This document shows, in pieces, positions 7,727 to 16,586 of a DNA stretch of 64,000 nt. The DNA comes from Streptomyces broussonetiae. GTDB taxonomy: Bacteria; Actinomycetota; Actinomycetes; Streptomycetales; Streptomycetaceae. The DNA lies in NCBI RefSeq assembly GCF_009796285.1, contig NZ_CP047020.1, positions 1,054,001-1,118,000 on the forward strand, written 5' to 3'. Positions within the stretch are counted from its first letter, which is position 1. Each line of letters begins with the position of its first letter. Under the pieces are notes generated by a model, which saw only the letters and a list, made by a program, of their open reading frames with translations, had not been told where the DNA came from and made no database searches. The translations under genes were made by a program, and so were the position numbers.

Positions 7727-8728
7727 TCAGGCGGACTCGCGGCGTACGAGCACGGGCTCGACCGCCGGCAACGGTGCAGCGGTGCCGGTCTCGATCAGGT
7801 CGTGCAGGGCCGCGGCGAGCTGCCCGGCGGACGGCGTGTCCAGCCGCACCGTCGTCAGGGGCGGCTGCTGCAGGGCAGCCGTCACGAGGTCGTCGCAGCC
7901 GACGACGGCGACCTCGCCGGGCACGTCGACGCCCGCATCCCGCAGGGCGTGCAGCAGCAGCGCCGCGTACTCGTCGTTGTAGGCGAAGACGCCGTCCAGG
8001 CCGCGCGCCGCCCAGTCGTGCGCCAACTCGAGGGCGCACGCGTGCGTGTACTCCATGTCCACCGCGGTCACGATCGCCGGCGTCCGGGCGGCCACACTTC
8101 GCGCGCCGGCCAGCCGGGGCTCGGCGAACGCGGACAGGCCGCGCTCGCGTGGCATCACGACGCCGATGCGGCGCCGCCCCTGCGCGACGAGGTGTTCGGT
8201 GGCGAGCGCGCCCACCCGCTGATGGTCGAAGACGACCGTGTACACGCCCTCGACCGGCCGCGGCGCAAGAGCCATCAGGGCCTGCACACCGGCACGCCGC
8301 AGTACCTGAGCGCCCTGCGGGGTAAGGCTCGCGCCGTCCAGTGCCAGGACCGCACCGGGACGCAGTTCGGCCCAGGCGCGGGCCGCGGCGGCGGGGTCGG
8401 TGTACCGCCCGGCATGCAGGACGGCGGTGTAGCCGTACCGCTCCAGCTCCGCGTGCAGCTCGTCGATCCAACCGCTCACCAGCCGGCCGATGGCGGACAC
8501 GGCCGCCGGGATCAGCACCAGGTTGTTGCGGCCGGCCCGCAGGGAGCGGGCCGCGGCGTGCGGCACATAGCCGAGGGTGTCCGCCGCGGCGCGGACCCTC
8601 GCACGGGTCGGCTCGCTGACCCGGTGCGCCTGCGTGTTGTTCAGCACGAAGGAGACGGTGGCCCGGGAGACGCCCGCCAGCCGTGCGACATCGGCACTCG
8701 TGACGGCCGCGGCCGCTTTCCTCGCCAT
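7727..8728 (-). CDS. LacI-family transcriptional repressor
   Basis: The 333-residue regulator has the LacI DNA-binding headpiece at its start (TSADVARLAGVSRATVSFVLNN, residues about 9-30) with hinge region ARSLRAGRNN, then a sugar-binding-type core ending LVRRESA. The ATG at 8728 has a GGAAGG site. It sits between the esterase and MFS genes. The palindrome family GTTACACGTGTAAC appears at its own promoter, at the MFS promoter and at the esterase/membrane-protein promoter, so it most likely represses all of them. The inducer, probably a small saccharide or glycoside, is unknown. Confidence 0.92.
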   Translation of the reverse strand: MARKAAAAVTSADVARLAGVSRATVSFVLNNTQAHRVSEPTRARVRAAADTLGYVPHAAARSLRAGRNNLVLIPAAVSAIGRLVSGWIDELHAELERYGYTAVLHAGRYTDPAAAARAWAELRPGAVLALDGASLTPQGAQVLRRAGVQALMALAPRPVEGVYTVVFDHQRVGALATEHLVAQGRRRIGVVMPRERGLSAFAEPRLAGARSVAARTPAIVTAVDMEYTHACALELAHDWAARGLDGVFAYNDEYAALLLHALRDAGVDVPGEVAVVGCDDLVTAALQQPPLTTVRLDTPSAGQLAAALHDLIETGTAAPLPAVEPVLVRRESA

Positions 8729-8770
8729 GATTCCCTTCCGCTTCCCGGGCTTGTTGTCCGCCGGCCCCAC

Positions 8771-8784
8771 GTTACACGTGCCAA
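8771..8784. promoter_or_regulatory. LacI-type operator half-conserved copy (autoregulatory)
   Basis: GTTACACGTGCCAA keeps the left nine bases of the 6698 palindrome and lies 43 bp upstream of the LacI start, suggesting autoregulation. Confidence 0.55.
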
Positions 8785-8845
8785 TTGCCGCCGCCCGACC
8801 TCTGTTCACGCGGGAACTCGGGTGCTACACATGGACCGCCGCGAG

Positions 8846-8859
8846 GTTACTCGTGTAAT
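8846..8859. promoter_or_regulatory. LacI-type operator upstream of the MFS gene
   Basis: GTTACTCGTGTAAT differs from the perfect palindrome at two positions and lies 141 bp upstream of the MFS start, just before a long pyrimidine-rich leader. Confidence 0.6.
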
Positions 8860-8877
8860 CAGTCGGCACGGAACCGC

Positions 8878-8990
8878 CTCCCCGCTTCCCGCTCCCTCCC
8901 CTTCGCCTCCTTGCCCGTGCCCTTTTCCCCTTCTCTCTGTCCCTCTCTCCCCCTTCTCTCCCCCTCCCTTCCTCCACCTCCCTTCCTCCA
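8878..8990 (+). other. Pyrimidine-rich leader of the MFS gene
   Basis: About 110 bases are almost entirely C and T on the plus strand, with short CTCC/CTTC repeats, ending at the AGGAG ribosome-binding site of the MFS gene. A transcript starting near the operator would carry an unstructured 5' leader. No coding function is evident. Confidence 0.6.
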
Positions 8991-8999
8991 GGAGTCGCC

Positions 9000-10253
9000 A
9001 TGCCTCTGCCGACCGAATACGTCCGGCCCGCCGCGGTGGCCGTACCCGCATCCGGGCAGCGGGGGCTGCCGGCCCTGCTGCTCAGCGCCAACGCCTCGAT
9101 GTACGCGGTGTACATGGGGGTCGGGTCCGTTCTGCTGCCCACTCAGGTCGCGGCGATCGATCCGCACCACAAGGTGGCGCTGCTGGGCCTGATCGGCGGT
9201 GTCAGCTCGGTGTTCGCGACCGCCTGCAATCCGGTCGCGGGCGCGCTCTCGGACCGCTCGGGGCGGCGCGGGCCGTGGGTGCTGGGTGGAGCGCTGGCCT
9301 CACTGGCCGGTCTCGCCCTCCTCGGCAGCGTGCGTACGGCGCTGCTGGTCGGGATCGCCTGGTGCCTGGTGCAGGTGACCATGAACGTCTACCAGGCCGC
9401 CGTCACCGCCATCGTGCCCGACCGGATACCACCGGCCCGCCGCGGCACGGCCTCCGCCGTGGTCGGGCTGGCCCTGCCGGTGGGCGGCACACTGGGCGTC
9501 CTCATCGCCTCGCGGGCCGCCGGTCGTCCCGCCGTCGGATACCTGGTGCTGGGCATCGTGGTCGCCGCGGCTGCGGTTCTGCTGACGGCACTGTGCCGGG
9601 ACGTGCCGCGCGGCCGGGCCGCCGAGCCCGCGTCAGCGGTGCCCCGGCGCAGCCGGGTGGCGGCCGCCCTGTCCGCGCTGAACAGCCGTGACTTCCGCTG
9701 GGCGTTCGTCGGCCGCGCCCTGATGGTGCTCGGTTACTTCTCCGTCGTCGGATACCAGCTCTACATCCTCGAGGACCACATCGCGCTGCCCAAGGGGCTG
9801 AGCGCGGCGGAGGCCATGGCCGTGCTCACGCCGGTCTCGATGGCGGCGACAGCGCTCTCCACACTGGCCGGCGGGCTGCTCTCGGACCGCTGGAACCGGC
9901 GCAAGGTGTTCGTCGGCATCTCGGCCGCGCTCGCCGGCGCCGTCATGGCGGTGCCCGTGGTGTGGCCGACCTGGTCGGGCATGCTCGTCTTCAGCACGCT
10001 CAACGGGCTCGCGTTCGGCTGCTTCATGGCCGTGGACACCGCCGTCGTCACCCTCGTGCTGCCTCGCGCGCAGGACGCCGCCCGCGACCTGGGCGTGCTG
10101 AACATCGCCAACGCCGGACCGCAGATCGTGGCGCCGTTCGTCGCCTCGGCCGTGGTCACCGCGCTCGGCGGCTACACCCCGCTGTTCCTGTTCGGCGGCG
10201 CCCTGTCCCTCCTCGGCGCACTCGCCATCCTGCCCATCCGCGGCGTGCGCTGA
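9000..10253 (+). CDS. MFS permease (12 predicted helices)
   Basis: The 417-residue major-facilitator protein has two six-helix halves. The loop 2-3 signature GALSDRSGRRGPW and its second-half counterpart GGLLSDRWNRRKVF are present. The region resembles actinobacterial sugar/glycoside-type MFS carriers. The ATG has AGGAG eight bases upstream. Operator motifs link it to the LacI regulator and esterase, suggesting uptake of the compound that the esterase acts on (inference). Transport direction and substrate cannot be read from sequence. Confidence 0.9.
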   Translation: MPLPTEYVRPAAVAVPASGQRGLPALLLSANASMYAVYMGVGSVLLPTQVAAIDPHHKVALLGLIGGVSSVFATACNPVAGALSDRSGRRGPWVLGGALASLAGLALLGSVRTALLVGIAWCLVQVTMNVYQAAVTAIVPDRIPPARRGTASAVVGLALPVGGTLGVLIASRAAGRPAVGYLVLGIVVAAAAVLLTALCRDVPRGRAAEPASAVPRRSRVAAALSALNSRDFRWAFVGRALMVLGYFSVVGYQLYILEDHIALPKGLSAAEAMAVLTPVSMAATALSTLAGGLLSDRWNRRKVFVGISAALAGAVMAVPVVWPTWSGMLVFSTLNGLAFGCFMAVDTAVVTLVLPRAQDAARDLGVLNIANAGPQIVAPFVASAVVTALGGYTPLFLFGGALSLLGALAILPIRGVR

Positions 10254-10316
10254 CGGTCGGCGGGCCGGGTACCCGTCCTCATGCATGCACGGTCCCGGCA
10301 CGGCACCGTGCCGGTC

Positions 10317-10555
10317 ATGAACCTCCCCGTCGCCCCGCCGGTGTTCGACGCCACCGACACCCCGGTACGGCACGAGCGCGCCGACACCGGTGCCGACATC
10401 GGAGCCGGGTACGTGCGGACAGGTCCTCCTCGGACTTCCTGGCAGCGGCCCGCGCCGGCGCGGTCGTGGCCGTAGGCGGACAGGTCGTCGCGACCGTCCT
10501 GGTCACCGTCGTCGTCCACGCCGGGGCGTCGGCTCAGACCCATTCAGACCCATGA
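10317..10555 (+). pseudogene. Frameshifted and shortened membrane-protein remnant (DUF6234-like)
   Basis: One frame begins MNLPVAPPVFDATDTPVRHE, runs to ADTGADIGAGYVRTG, and is followed in another frame from about 10425 by SSDFLAAARAGAVVAVGGQVVAT and a hydrophobic helix ending HAGASAQTHSDP. Together they look like the two ends of a small actinobacterial membrane protein with a frameshift and internal deletion. The family assignment is tentative. The rest of the 10254-10732 interval shows nothing else. Confidence 0.4.
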
Positions 10556-10732
10556 GGACACCCCGGTCCGCACCCACGGGAAGCCTGCCGGGCAGCGCCC
10601 TCGGCGCGGGGGTACGCCGGCCGGGTCAGACGGGTTCCCGCCGAATCCCTCATCCGGATGACCTGCGCATGTGCCGAGAAGCCCGGGGGCAGTGACGACC
10701 GTGTTGTCATCCCCCCCGAAAGGACCGCGCAC

Positions 10733-11068
10733 ATGCGCCTGCGTACCGCTCTGGCCTGCGCCGTCGGCTCTCTGGCCCTGATCGTGACCCTGCCGACGTC
10801 GGCCTCCGCGGCGACCGGATCCTTCCAGTACGCGTACACCGACCCGGACGGCACTCGGCAGGAGGCCTCCCTGACCGACCCGGCGAGCGGACAGTGCGTC
10901 AACCTGCCCGAGGTGACCGAACGTCCCGCCTACGCACCCAAGAACAGGACGGACGCCACCGCCATCGTCTTCCTCGACCCGGACTGCGAGGGCGACACCT
11001 ACTACGTCATGAACCCCGGCAAGGTCCTGAGCGACCGGCTCAAGCTCCGCTCGGTCGTGTTCTCCTGA
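10733..11068 (+). CDS. Small secreted protein, beta/gamma-crystallin-like; paralogue of the gene at 39703
   Basis: The 111-residue precursor has a Sec signal (MRLRTALACAVGSLALIV...ASA, about 1-25). The mature domain is short, with two cysteines (GQCVNLPE and DPDCEGD) and the ending KLRSVVFS. It aligns by eye with the product at 39703 (same MRL signal start, CLDM/CVNL, KRCKG/DCEGD, FASVMF/RSVVF), so the two are paralogues. The pattern recalls half of a beta/gamma-crystallin domain as in small Streptomyces secreted proteins and inhibitors. A GAAAGGA site precedes the ATG. Function unknown. Confidence 0.75.
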   Translation: MRLRTALACAVGSLALIVTLPTSASAATGSFQYAYTDPDGTRQEASLTDPASGQCVNLPEVTERPAYAPKNRTDATAIVFLDPDCEGDTYYVMNPGKVLSDRLKLRSVVFS

Positions 11069-11213
11069 TCCGCTGACCGCCGGATGAACGGCGCCGCCGC
11101 CCGCAGGGGTGAGTTGGCCTCGCCCCTGCTCGGGCAGCTGCTCCGGAAACGCCGCGGGTTCGGGTGTTCCGGCACACGGTCGACAGTGCCGGGCGCCCAC
11201 CGCCGCACCCGGC

Positions 11214-12053
11214 TCACCCGGTCGCGAGGACCTTCAGTCGATCCTCGGAACCGTTGAACCGGTCGTGGTCCCCGACGGTCTTTCCGGTGGAGGTGTACTG
11301 CCACATGGTGTACGTCGACCAGCCCGACGGCAACGTCCCGGCGCTCGAGGCGTAGCGGGCGATCCACAGCGGGTTGTTCGCCGCGAAGCCCCCGTAGTTG
11401 CCGGTGCAGTCGCTCCACCAGCTGGTCGCCGTGTAGATCACGGCGTCCCGGCCGGTGCGCGCCTTGTAGCGGTTCAGGAAGTCGCGGATCCAACCGACCA
11501 TCGCACTGCGGGACTTGCCGTAACAGGAGCTGCCGTACGGGTTCCACTCGATGTCGAGGGCTCCGGGCAGGGTCTTGCCGTCCTTGGACCAGCCGCCGCC
11601 GTGCTGTACGAAGTAGTCGGCCTGGGCTGCGCCGCCGGAGCTGTCCGGGGTCGCGAAGTGGTAAGCGCCACGCACCATCCCCGCGCTGTACGGGCCGGTG
11701 TACTGCTGGGTGAAGTAGGGGTTCTTGTAGCCCGTCCCTTCGGTGGCCTTCGTGTACGCCCACCGGACGCCGTCGCCCCACAGGGTCCGCCAGGCGACGT
11801 CGCCCTGATAGCTGGATACATCCACTCCTTCCGTCTGGTTCACGCGGGGCACGATCGGGGTGTCCGCGTCGTCGTCATCGCTTCCGTCGTGGGCGAGAAC
11901 GCCCATGCCCATGTACGCACTGCCGCGCGGGGGCACGTCCGGCACCGAAGCGGGCAGGGCCGCGGGGGTGGACACGGAGAGAAGAAGGCCGGTCAGGGCG
12001 CCTGTGAGAGCCAGGCGGGACCGGCCACGCTGAGGGAGGATGGAGGTTCGCAC
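11214..12053 (-). CDS. Secreted GH25 lysozyme (N,O-diacetylmuramidase type)
   Basis: The roughly 279-residue precursor cleaves peptidoglycan between MurNAc and GlcNAc. Numbered from the GTG at 12053, it has a basic/hydrophobic signal region (RSRLALTGALTGLLLSV), a short acidic linker (DGSDDDD), and a GH25 barrel with Asp78 in EGVDVSSYQ and the catalytic D167-x-E169 in ALDIEWNP. Other GH25 segments such as YTKATEG, GAYHFA and WQYTSTG are present. An upstream ATG at 12134 would add 27 residues of non-signal-like sequence, so I prefer the GTG. It may act in cell-wall turnover or antagonism. Confidence 0.88.
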   Translation of the reverse strand: MRTSILPQRGRSRLALTGALTGLLLSVSTPAALPASVPDVPPRGSAYMGMGVLAHDGSDDDDADTPIVPRVNQTEGVDVSSYQGDVAWRTLWGDGVRWAYTKATEGTGYKNPYFTQQYTGPYSAGMVRGAYHFATPDSSGGAAQADYFVQHGGGWSKDGKTLPGALDIEWNPYGSSCYGKSRSAMVGWIRDFLNRYKARTGRDAVIYTATSWWSDCTGNYGGFAANNPLWIARYASSAGTLPSGWSTYTMWQYTSTGKTVGDHDRFNGSEDRLKVLATG

Positions 12054-12156
12054 GCTTCCATCTGACCCGCGCTCGGGCCATGGCGCACTCCGGGTACCGC
12101 CCAACGAAGCCATTCCGGGCTTCGCTTGGTCCATCCGGGTGTACCCCGTCGCGTAC

Positions 12157-12201
12157 GGGCCGGTCGTGCGAGCCGCCCGGAGCGGCTCGCACGACCGGCC
12201 C
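12157..12201. terminator. Perfect 20-bp hairpin between the M1 peptidase and GH25 genes
   Basis: Arms at 12157-12176 and 12182-12201 are perfectly complementary over 20 bp around a 5-nt loop. It lies 22 bp after the M1 peptidase stop on the minus strand and should insulate the lysozyme gene from read-through. Confidence 0.88.
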
Positions 12202-12222
12202 TCGCCGAATGGTCCGCGGCGC

Positions 12223-14076
12223 TCAGCCGTCGATGCGGTGCCGGGTCCAGAAGGAGGTCAGGTCGGTGCTCGTGGCGGCCTGGGCGGCGGCCTTGAACTC
12301 GGCCGTGGTCGACACTCCGTACCAGTGCGCGCTCGCGTAGTCCTTCAGCAGCGTGGCCATGGCGGTGTCGCCCAGGACGCGGCGCAGGTCGTGCAGGGCG
12401 CACTTGCCGTAGCCGTAGACGACGGTGGAGTAGCGCGAGGAGTGCGCGTCCCAGTAGGCCATGGAGTCGGTGATCTTCTCGTCGGCGGACGCCCAGGAGA
12501 CGCTGTTCCAGCAGTTGGCGCCGGTCTTGCCCAGGGCGAGATCGGTGGCGTAGTCGGTGAACGCCTCGTCCAGCCAGGGGCTGTTGTACTCGTCGTCGCC
12601 GACGATGCCGTACCACCACTGGTGGCCGATCTCATGGGTGAGGGCGGTGCTGCTGACCACGTCCAGGACGAACCCGGGGTACTCCATGCCGCCGAACCAG
12701 TAGTTGTTGTCGAGGACGGCGTCCAGCTCACCGTAGGGGTAGGCGCCGAAGCGGCCGGCGTGGGCGTCGACGGCGCTCTTCGCGGTGCTGAGCATCGACT
12801 GGGCGCTGGACGAGCTGATGCCCGCGACGGAGTAGACGTTCACCGCGACGCCGGCGGACGAGGTGCCGGAGATCCTGGTGAAGGGTCCGGCGGCCCAGGC
12901 GAAGTCACGGACCTTGGACGCCGTGGCCGTCGTCACCGTACGGCCGCCGGCTCCGGGGGCGTCGGTGGAGGTGCCGGTGGCCGGGACCAGCAGGCTGCTG
13001 GGGTGGTCGAGGGTCACCTTGAAGTCGGCGGCCAGGGAGTAGAACGACTCGCCGTTGTTGGTGTACGGATCCAGATGCCAGCCCGAGCTGTCGCGGACGG
13101 CGAGGACGGGCAGGGCGTTGCCGACGAAGCTGTAGGCGCCGTCGTGGCCGAAGCGGTCGGCGCCGCTGGGCACCGTGATGCCGAGGTCGAAGCCGATGGT
13201 GGCGCTCTGCCCCTGGGCGAGCGGGGCAGGCAGGTCGACCTTGAGCGCGGTGCAGGCGACGGTGGGCGCCTCGGCCGTGCCACCGGTGAGGTTCGTTACC
13301 CGGATCGGCATCGCGTCACAAGTACCGTGGTAGTTGTCCCACAGCCGCAGATAGACCTCGTTCAGCGCGGCGGCCGAGGCGTTGGTGAAGGTCACGCTCT
13401 CGTGTCCGGTCCACTCGGTGCCGGTCGTGTCGCTGCTGAGGTTCACGGTGTACGACGGTGCGGCCGGGGTGCGGGTGGAGTCGCCCGGCGGGGCCGTGCC
13501 GCCGGAGGTGTCGAGCGCGATGTCGTCGAGCACGAAGCTCGTCTGCAGGCTGGAGTCCTCGGTCCCGGTGAAGGAGAGGCTGACGGTCTGTCCCGCGTAC
13601 GCCGACACGTCGATGGACTTCTTGACGTAGCCGGTGTTCTTGTCGAGGTTCGAGTAGGTGGCCAGCGTCGTGTTGCCGATCTTGGCGGTGAGTTTGTCGT
13701 AGGCGGTGGACGACGTGGTCTCGGCGGTGTCGATGTGCAGCCAGAAGGTGAGGGTGGCCGCGTCGCACCCGGCCGGGATGGTGACACTCTGGTTCAGGGT
13801 GTCCGTGTGGGTCCTGCCGGTGCCGTCCAGCCAGGCGTAGGAGCTGCCGCCGTGGGCGCTCTGTCCGGCGCGGCCGGTGATCACGCCGGGCGAGGACGCG
13901 GTCCAGGACGACGTGCCGTTCTCGAAGCCGCCGTTGCCGACGACCTGCGCCGGAGTGCAGGCGGCGGGGGCCACGGCGGGCCGGGCCATGGCAGGGGTGC
14001 CGGGGAGCACGAACGCGGCCAGCGCGGCGACGGTGAGCACACCGGTGCCGAGGGCCTTGTGGGGGGTCGGTCTCAC
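12223..14076 (-). CDS. Secreted M1-family zinc metallopeptidase with N-terminal beta-sandwich domain
   Basis: The 617-residue precursor has a Sec signal (about 1-31). Next comes a jelly-roll domain (about 40-190; [32 protein letters not shown]), similar to those joined to other Streptomyces proteases. The M1 aminopeptidase-like catalytic region carries the exopeptidase-type motif GGMEYPG at 462-468, zinc site HEIGH (481-485) and third ligand Glu504 in LDEAFTDY, the exact HExxH-18-E spacing. The C-terminal helical domain of large aminopeptidase N proteins is absent. The GTG start has AAAGGAG upstream. A strong terminator follows. Confidence 0.9.
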   Translation of the reverse strand: MRPTPHKALGTGVLTVAALAAFVLPGTPAMARPAVAPAACTPAQVVGNGGFENGTSSWTASSPGVITGRAGQSAHGGSSYAWLDGTGRTHTDTLNQSVTIPAGCDAATLTFWLHIDTAETTSSTAYDKLTAKIGNTTLATYSNLDKNTGYVKKSIDVSAYAGQTVSLSFTGTEDSSLQTSFVLDDIALDTSGGTAPPGDSTRTPAAPSYTVNLSSDTTGTEWTGHESVTFTNASAAALNEVYLRLWDNYHGTCDAMPIRVTNLTGGTAEAPTVACTALKVDLPAPLAQGQSATIGFDLGITVPSGADRFGHDGAYSFVGNALPVLAVRDSSGWHLDPYTNNGESFYSLAADFKVTLDHPSSLLVPATGTSTDAPGAGGRTVTTATASKVRDFAWAAGPFTRISGTSSAGVAVNVYSVAGISSSSAQSMLSTAKSAVDAHAGRFGAYPYGELDAVLDNNYWFGGMEYPGFVLDVVSSTALTHEIGHQWWYGIVGDDEYNSPWLDEAFTDYATDLALGKTGANCWNSVSWASADEKITDSMAYWDAHSSRYSTVVYGYGKCALHDLRRVLGDTAMATLLKDYASAHWYGVSTTAEFKAAAQAATSTDLTSFWTRHRIDG

Positions 14077-14293
14077 ACGCTTCTCCTTTGCGGCGGCCGG
14101 GATTTACGGCCTGCTCGGTGGCGGCCGGCCGGGGTACGCCGGGACGGCCGCGAACGGGCTTGCGTGATCGCTGCACCGACAGGTGTTCCGCGCCCCCAGG
14201 TCGGGGCGTGGACTGTCAGGCTGGTGAAAGCCTGTCAGATTTGACCGGACCATGCCAGAAGGCACGGGTGGCGTACCGCTCCGGCGTGCCGGA

Positions 14294-14950
14294 TCAGGCC
14301 GTGTGCAGGGTCATGAAGAGCGCGGCCGGCTGCGAGCCGTCCGGCGCCTGCCAGGCGCGTGCCACATGGCCGATCACTCCGTGGGGACGCAGCGGCGTCT
14401 TCCCGGGCACGGGGCTCAGGACGCGGTGCACCTGCAGCATCGCGCCGTGCGGAGCGGGCAGACGGGTGCCCTCCCGGTCGTCGGCCGGCTCGGGCGTGAA
14501 GCCGTCCAGGGCGAAGGGGGCGCCGGTGTAGGAACACGTCACCTCGTGGTCGGGGGTCTCGTCGACGCTCTGCGCCTGCGCCTGGGCCCGGCCGGCCATC
14601 AGGGAGAGCAACTCGGTGACCAGTACCGGGTCGTGGCAGCCGTCGTAGGCCCAGCGCCTGCCCAGCACACCGTGCTCCATCGTGCCGATCAACGCATGCT
14701 CCGCCCCCTGCAGGGGCGCGCCCCGGTAGGTCAACGGGACGAGGTAGGCGGTCGGTTCGGCGGTGGAGGTGTCCGTGGCCACCATGAACTCGATGCCGAC
14801 CTCGCCCTCGGGGTCGTCCAGCCGGAAGCCGCCCGACTTGGCCAGCACCGGGGCGTTCGGGCCGCCGCGGTACCACGGGCGGGTGGGCAGCCAGCCGGTG
14901 AGCAGCTCCAGCTTCGTGGGCTTGAGCGTGGTGTGGTGGATGATGGCCAT
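14294..14950 (-). CDS. Maltokinase N-terminal cap-like domain protein
   Basis: The 218-residue protein starts MAIIHHTTLKPTKLELLTGW and contains FRLDDPEGEVGIEFMVATD, GAPLQGAEHALIGTMEHGVLG and YDGCHDPV. I recognise this as the stand-alone version of the maltokinase N-terminal cap domain widespread in Streptomyces, without any kinase domain. Its role is unknown; binding a small sugar is a plausible inference. It lies 64 bp downstream of the exopolysaccharide genes on the same strand and could be the last gene of that unit. Start at 14950 with an AGGAG site. Confidence 0.75.
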   Translation of the reverse strand: MAIIHHTTLKPTKLELLTGWLPTRPWYRGGPNAPVLAKSGGFRLDDPEGEVGIEFMVATDTSTAEPTAYLVPLTYRGAPLQGAEHALIGTMEHGVLGRRWAYDGCHDPVLVTELLSLMAGRAQAQAQSVDETPDHEVTCSYTGAPFALDGFTPEPADDREGTRLPAPHGAMLQVHRVLSPVPGKTPLRPHGVIGHVARAWQAPDGSQPAALFMTLHTA

Positions 14951-15014
14951 GACGGCGCTCTCCTGCCGTTGCGCAATGACGGACACCCGCAGCTTCGCAC
15001 ACCGTTCGCGCAGG

Positions 15015-15677
15015 TCATCCGCCCGCCCCGGCCAGTGCCGGGGTCAACTCGGCCCAGGGATTGGGCGGCTCGCCCGTCACCGGCCCGCACACCGCGGCGC
15101 CGCGCTCGTGGGCGGTGTGCACGGCGAGCGGAACGAGGGCCTCGGGGACGCCGTAGACGAGATGGCACAGCCGGTCGGGCGGCTGCCGGCCCGTCCAGGC
15201 CGGTCGGCTGAACGCCCTGACGTACGTGGACCAGTGGCCCTCGAAGGTGACGGTGAGGTCGGCCAGACGGGCGTAACCGGGGGCCGGGTGGACACCCGGG
15301 TTGAGCACGACGGTGGCGGCGCCGAGGCGCCGGATCTCCCGGACCAGGCGGCGGCAGGCGGGCAGGCCCTCCCGGGTGGCGGTGACCCGGTCGAGGAAAC
15401 AGCCGTCCGCCGTGTACCAGGCCTGGTGCCGGCGTACGTCCTCGGTGATCTGGTCCCGGTCCCGCACGCCGTAGTCGGTGTCGACGTACCCGAGCAGCCG
15501 CGCCCCGGCCGCGCGCAGCGCCCGGGCCACGGACGTGAACGCGGGATCGGGGGCGGCGCCGGGTCCGCTCGCCGGGTTGAGCACGACCGCGTAGGTGCGC
15601 GTGGCCGCGTTGATCAGCCGGTGCCAGGCGCCGGGGTCCTCGGCCGGATGCACGTACAGCGGGACCAGCAGGCTCAC
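15015..15677 (-). CDS. Spherulin-4 family protein (GH135-like fold) in the exopolysaccharide locus
   Basis: The 220-residue protein belongs to the spherulation-specific family 4. Fungal member Sph3 hydrolyses galactosaminogalactan (GH135). Visible landmarks are the N-terminal strand LLVPLYVHP, ATRTYAVVLNPASGPG, GYVDTDYG (Asp66/Asp68), DGCFLDRV (Asp96), VVLNPGVHP and TFEGHWSTY (Glu146). In Sph3 I recall an Asp-Glu pair where this protein has Asp96-Arg97. There is no signal peptide, unlike the membrane-anchored fungal enzyme, so it would be cytoplasmic. Its GTG start overlaps the upstream gene's stop by 4 nt, so translation is coupled. Confidence 0.82.
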   Translation of the reverse strand: MSLLVPLYVHPAEDPGAWHRLINAATRTYAVVLNPASGPGAAPDPAFTSVARALRAAGARLLGYVDTDYGVRDRDQITEDVRRHQAWYTADGCFLDRVTATREGLPACRRLVREIRRLGAATVVLNPGVHPAPGYARLADLTVTFEGHWSTYVRAFSRPAWTGRQPPDRLCHLVYGVPEALVPLAVHTAHERGAAVCGPVTGEPPNPWAELTPALAGAGG

Positions 15678-16579
15678 GGCACCGGCCCGCTCTCCCCCGT
15701 GGCCGCCCACAGTGCGTCCAGGGCGTCGCCCAGGTCGTGGACGGGACGCCAGCCGAGGGCGCGCTCGGCGGCGGCGATGTCGGAGCACTGCCACGACACC
15801 CGCGCCGAGCGCACGGATCCGCTTGCCCCTTCCTCCAACCGGCCCTGGAACCCCGCCCGTCGGGCCAGACCGTGGACCAGTTCCCGCACCGGTACGGCCG
15901 CACCGCCGCCGATGTTGAGCACGGGCGGGAGGTGACCGGGCGCGGTGACGGCGAGGGCCACCGCCCGGGCGACGTCGCGTACGTCGACGAAGTCGCGGTG
16001 GTCGGACAGATCGCCGAGCCGCAGCACCGCCCCGGGACCCGGACCGGCCGAGCGCAGCAGCGAGGCCATCCGGCCGGGCAGGTTCGCCACGGGCGCGCCG
16101 GGGCCCACCGGATTGCCGACCCGGAGCACCACCGCGTCCAGGGCGGAGGTGGTGACCGCGACCGTGCCCGCGAGCTTGGTGACGCCGTAGAGAGTGACCG
16201 GGCAGGCCGGTGCCGACTCGCCGACCGGGGTGCCCGGGACGCCCGGCCCGTACTCGGCGGCCGACCCCAGGTGCACCAGCCGGGCCGTGGGTGCCGCCTC
16301 GCGCAACACGGCACACAGCAGGGCGGGACCGCGGGCGTTGACCTCGGTCAGCGTCACCGGGTCGCCACCGGTGGCGCCCGCGCAGTTGACCACGGCGTCC
16401 GGCGCCGCCGCGGCCAGGGTCTTGGCGAGCCGCTGCGGCCGGTCGGCGGCGAGGTCGACGCCGAACGCGGCGGACGGCGAGCGGCCGGCGGCGAGGACCT
16501 GCGCGCCCGGCAGGGCGCGCAGCCGCGCGACCACATGGCGGCCCAGGTATCCGGTGCCGCCCAGGACGAGAATGCGCAT
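15674..16579 (-). CDS. Extended SDR: NAD-dependent sugar-nucleotide epimerase/reductase
   Basis: The 301-residue protein has an N-terminal Rossmann motif GGTGYLG (residues 7-13) and the catalytic pattern Ser in GSAAEYG plus Tyr-x3-Lys in LYGVTKLAG. It is RmlD/GalE-like, acting on an NDP-sugar. Epimerisation or reduction of the 4-keto intermediate made by the dehydratase-like gene at 17340 would fit the locus. It overlaps the spherulin gene by 4 nt and lies 7 bp after the nucleotidyltransferase gene. The start is the ATG at 16579; in-frame residues further upstream do not resemble the family. Confidence 0.87.
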   Translation of the reverse strand: MRILVLGGTGYLGRHVVARLRALPGAQVLAAGRSPSAAFGVDLAADRPQRLAKTLAAAAPDAVVNCAGATGGDPVTLTEVNARGPALLCAVLREAAPTARLVHLGSAAEYGPGVPGTPVGESAPACPVTLYGVTKLAGTVAVTTSALDAVVLRVGNPVGPGAPVANLPGRMASLLRSAGPGPGAVLRLGDLSDHRDFVDVRDVARAVALAVTAPGHLPPVLNIGGGAAVPVRELVHGLARRAGFQGRLEEGASGSVRSARVSWQCSDIAAAERALGWRPVHDLGDALDALWAATGESGPVP

Positions 16580-16586
16580 ACGGAAC

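Noticed and set aside
12040..14244. A 734-codon plus-strand open frame across the M1 peptidase gene
   Set aside because: It is the antisense shadow of a gene with clear HExxH motif; composition is Val/Gly/Arg repeats without any family pattern.
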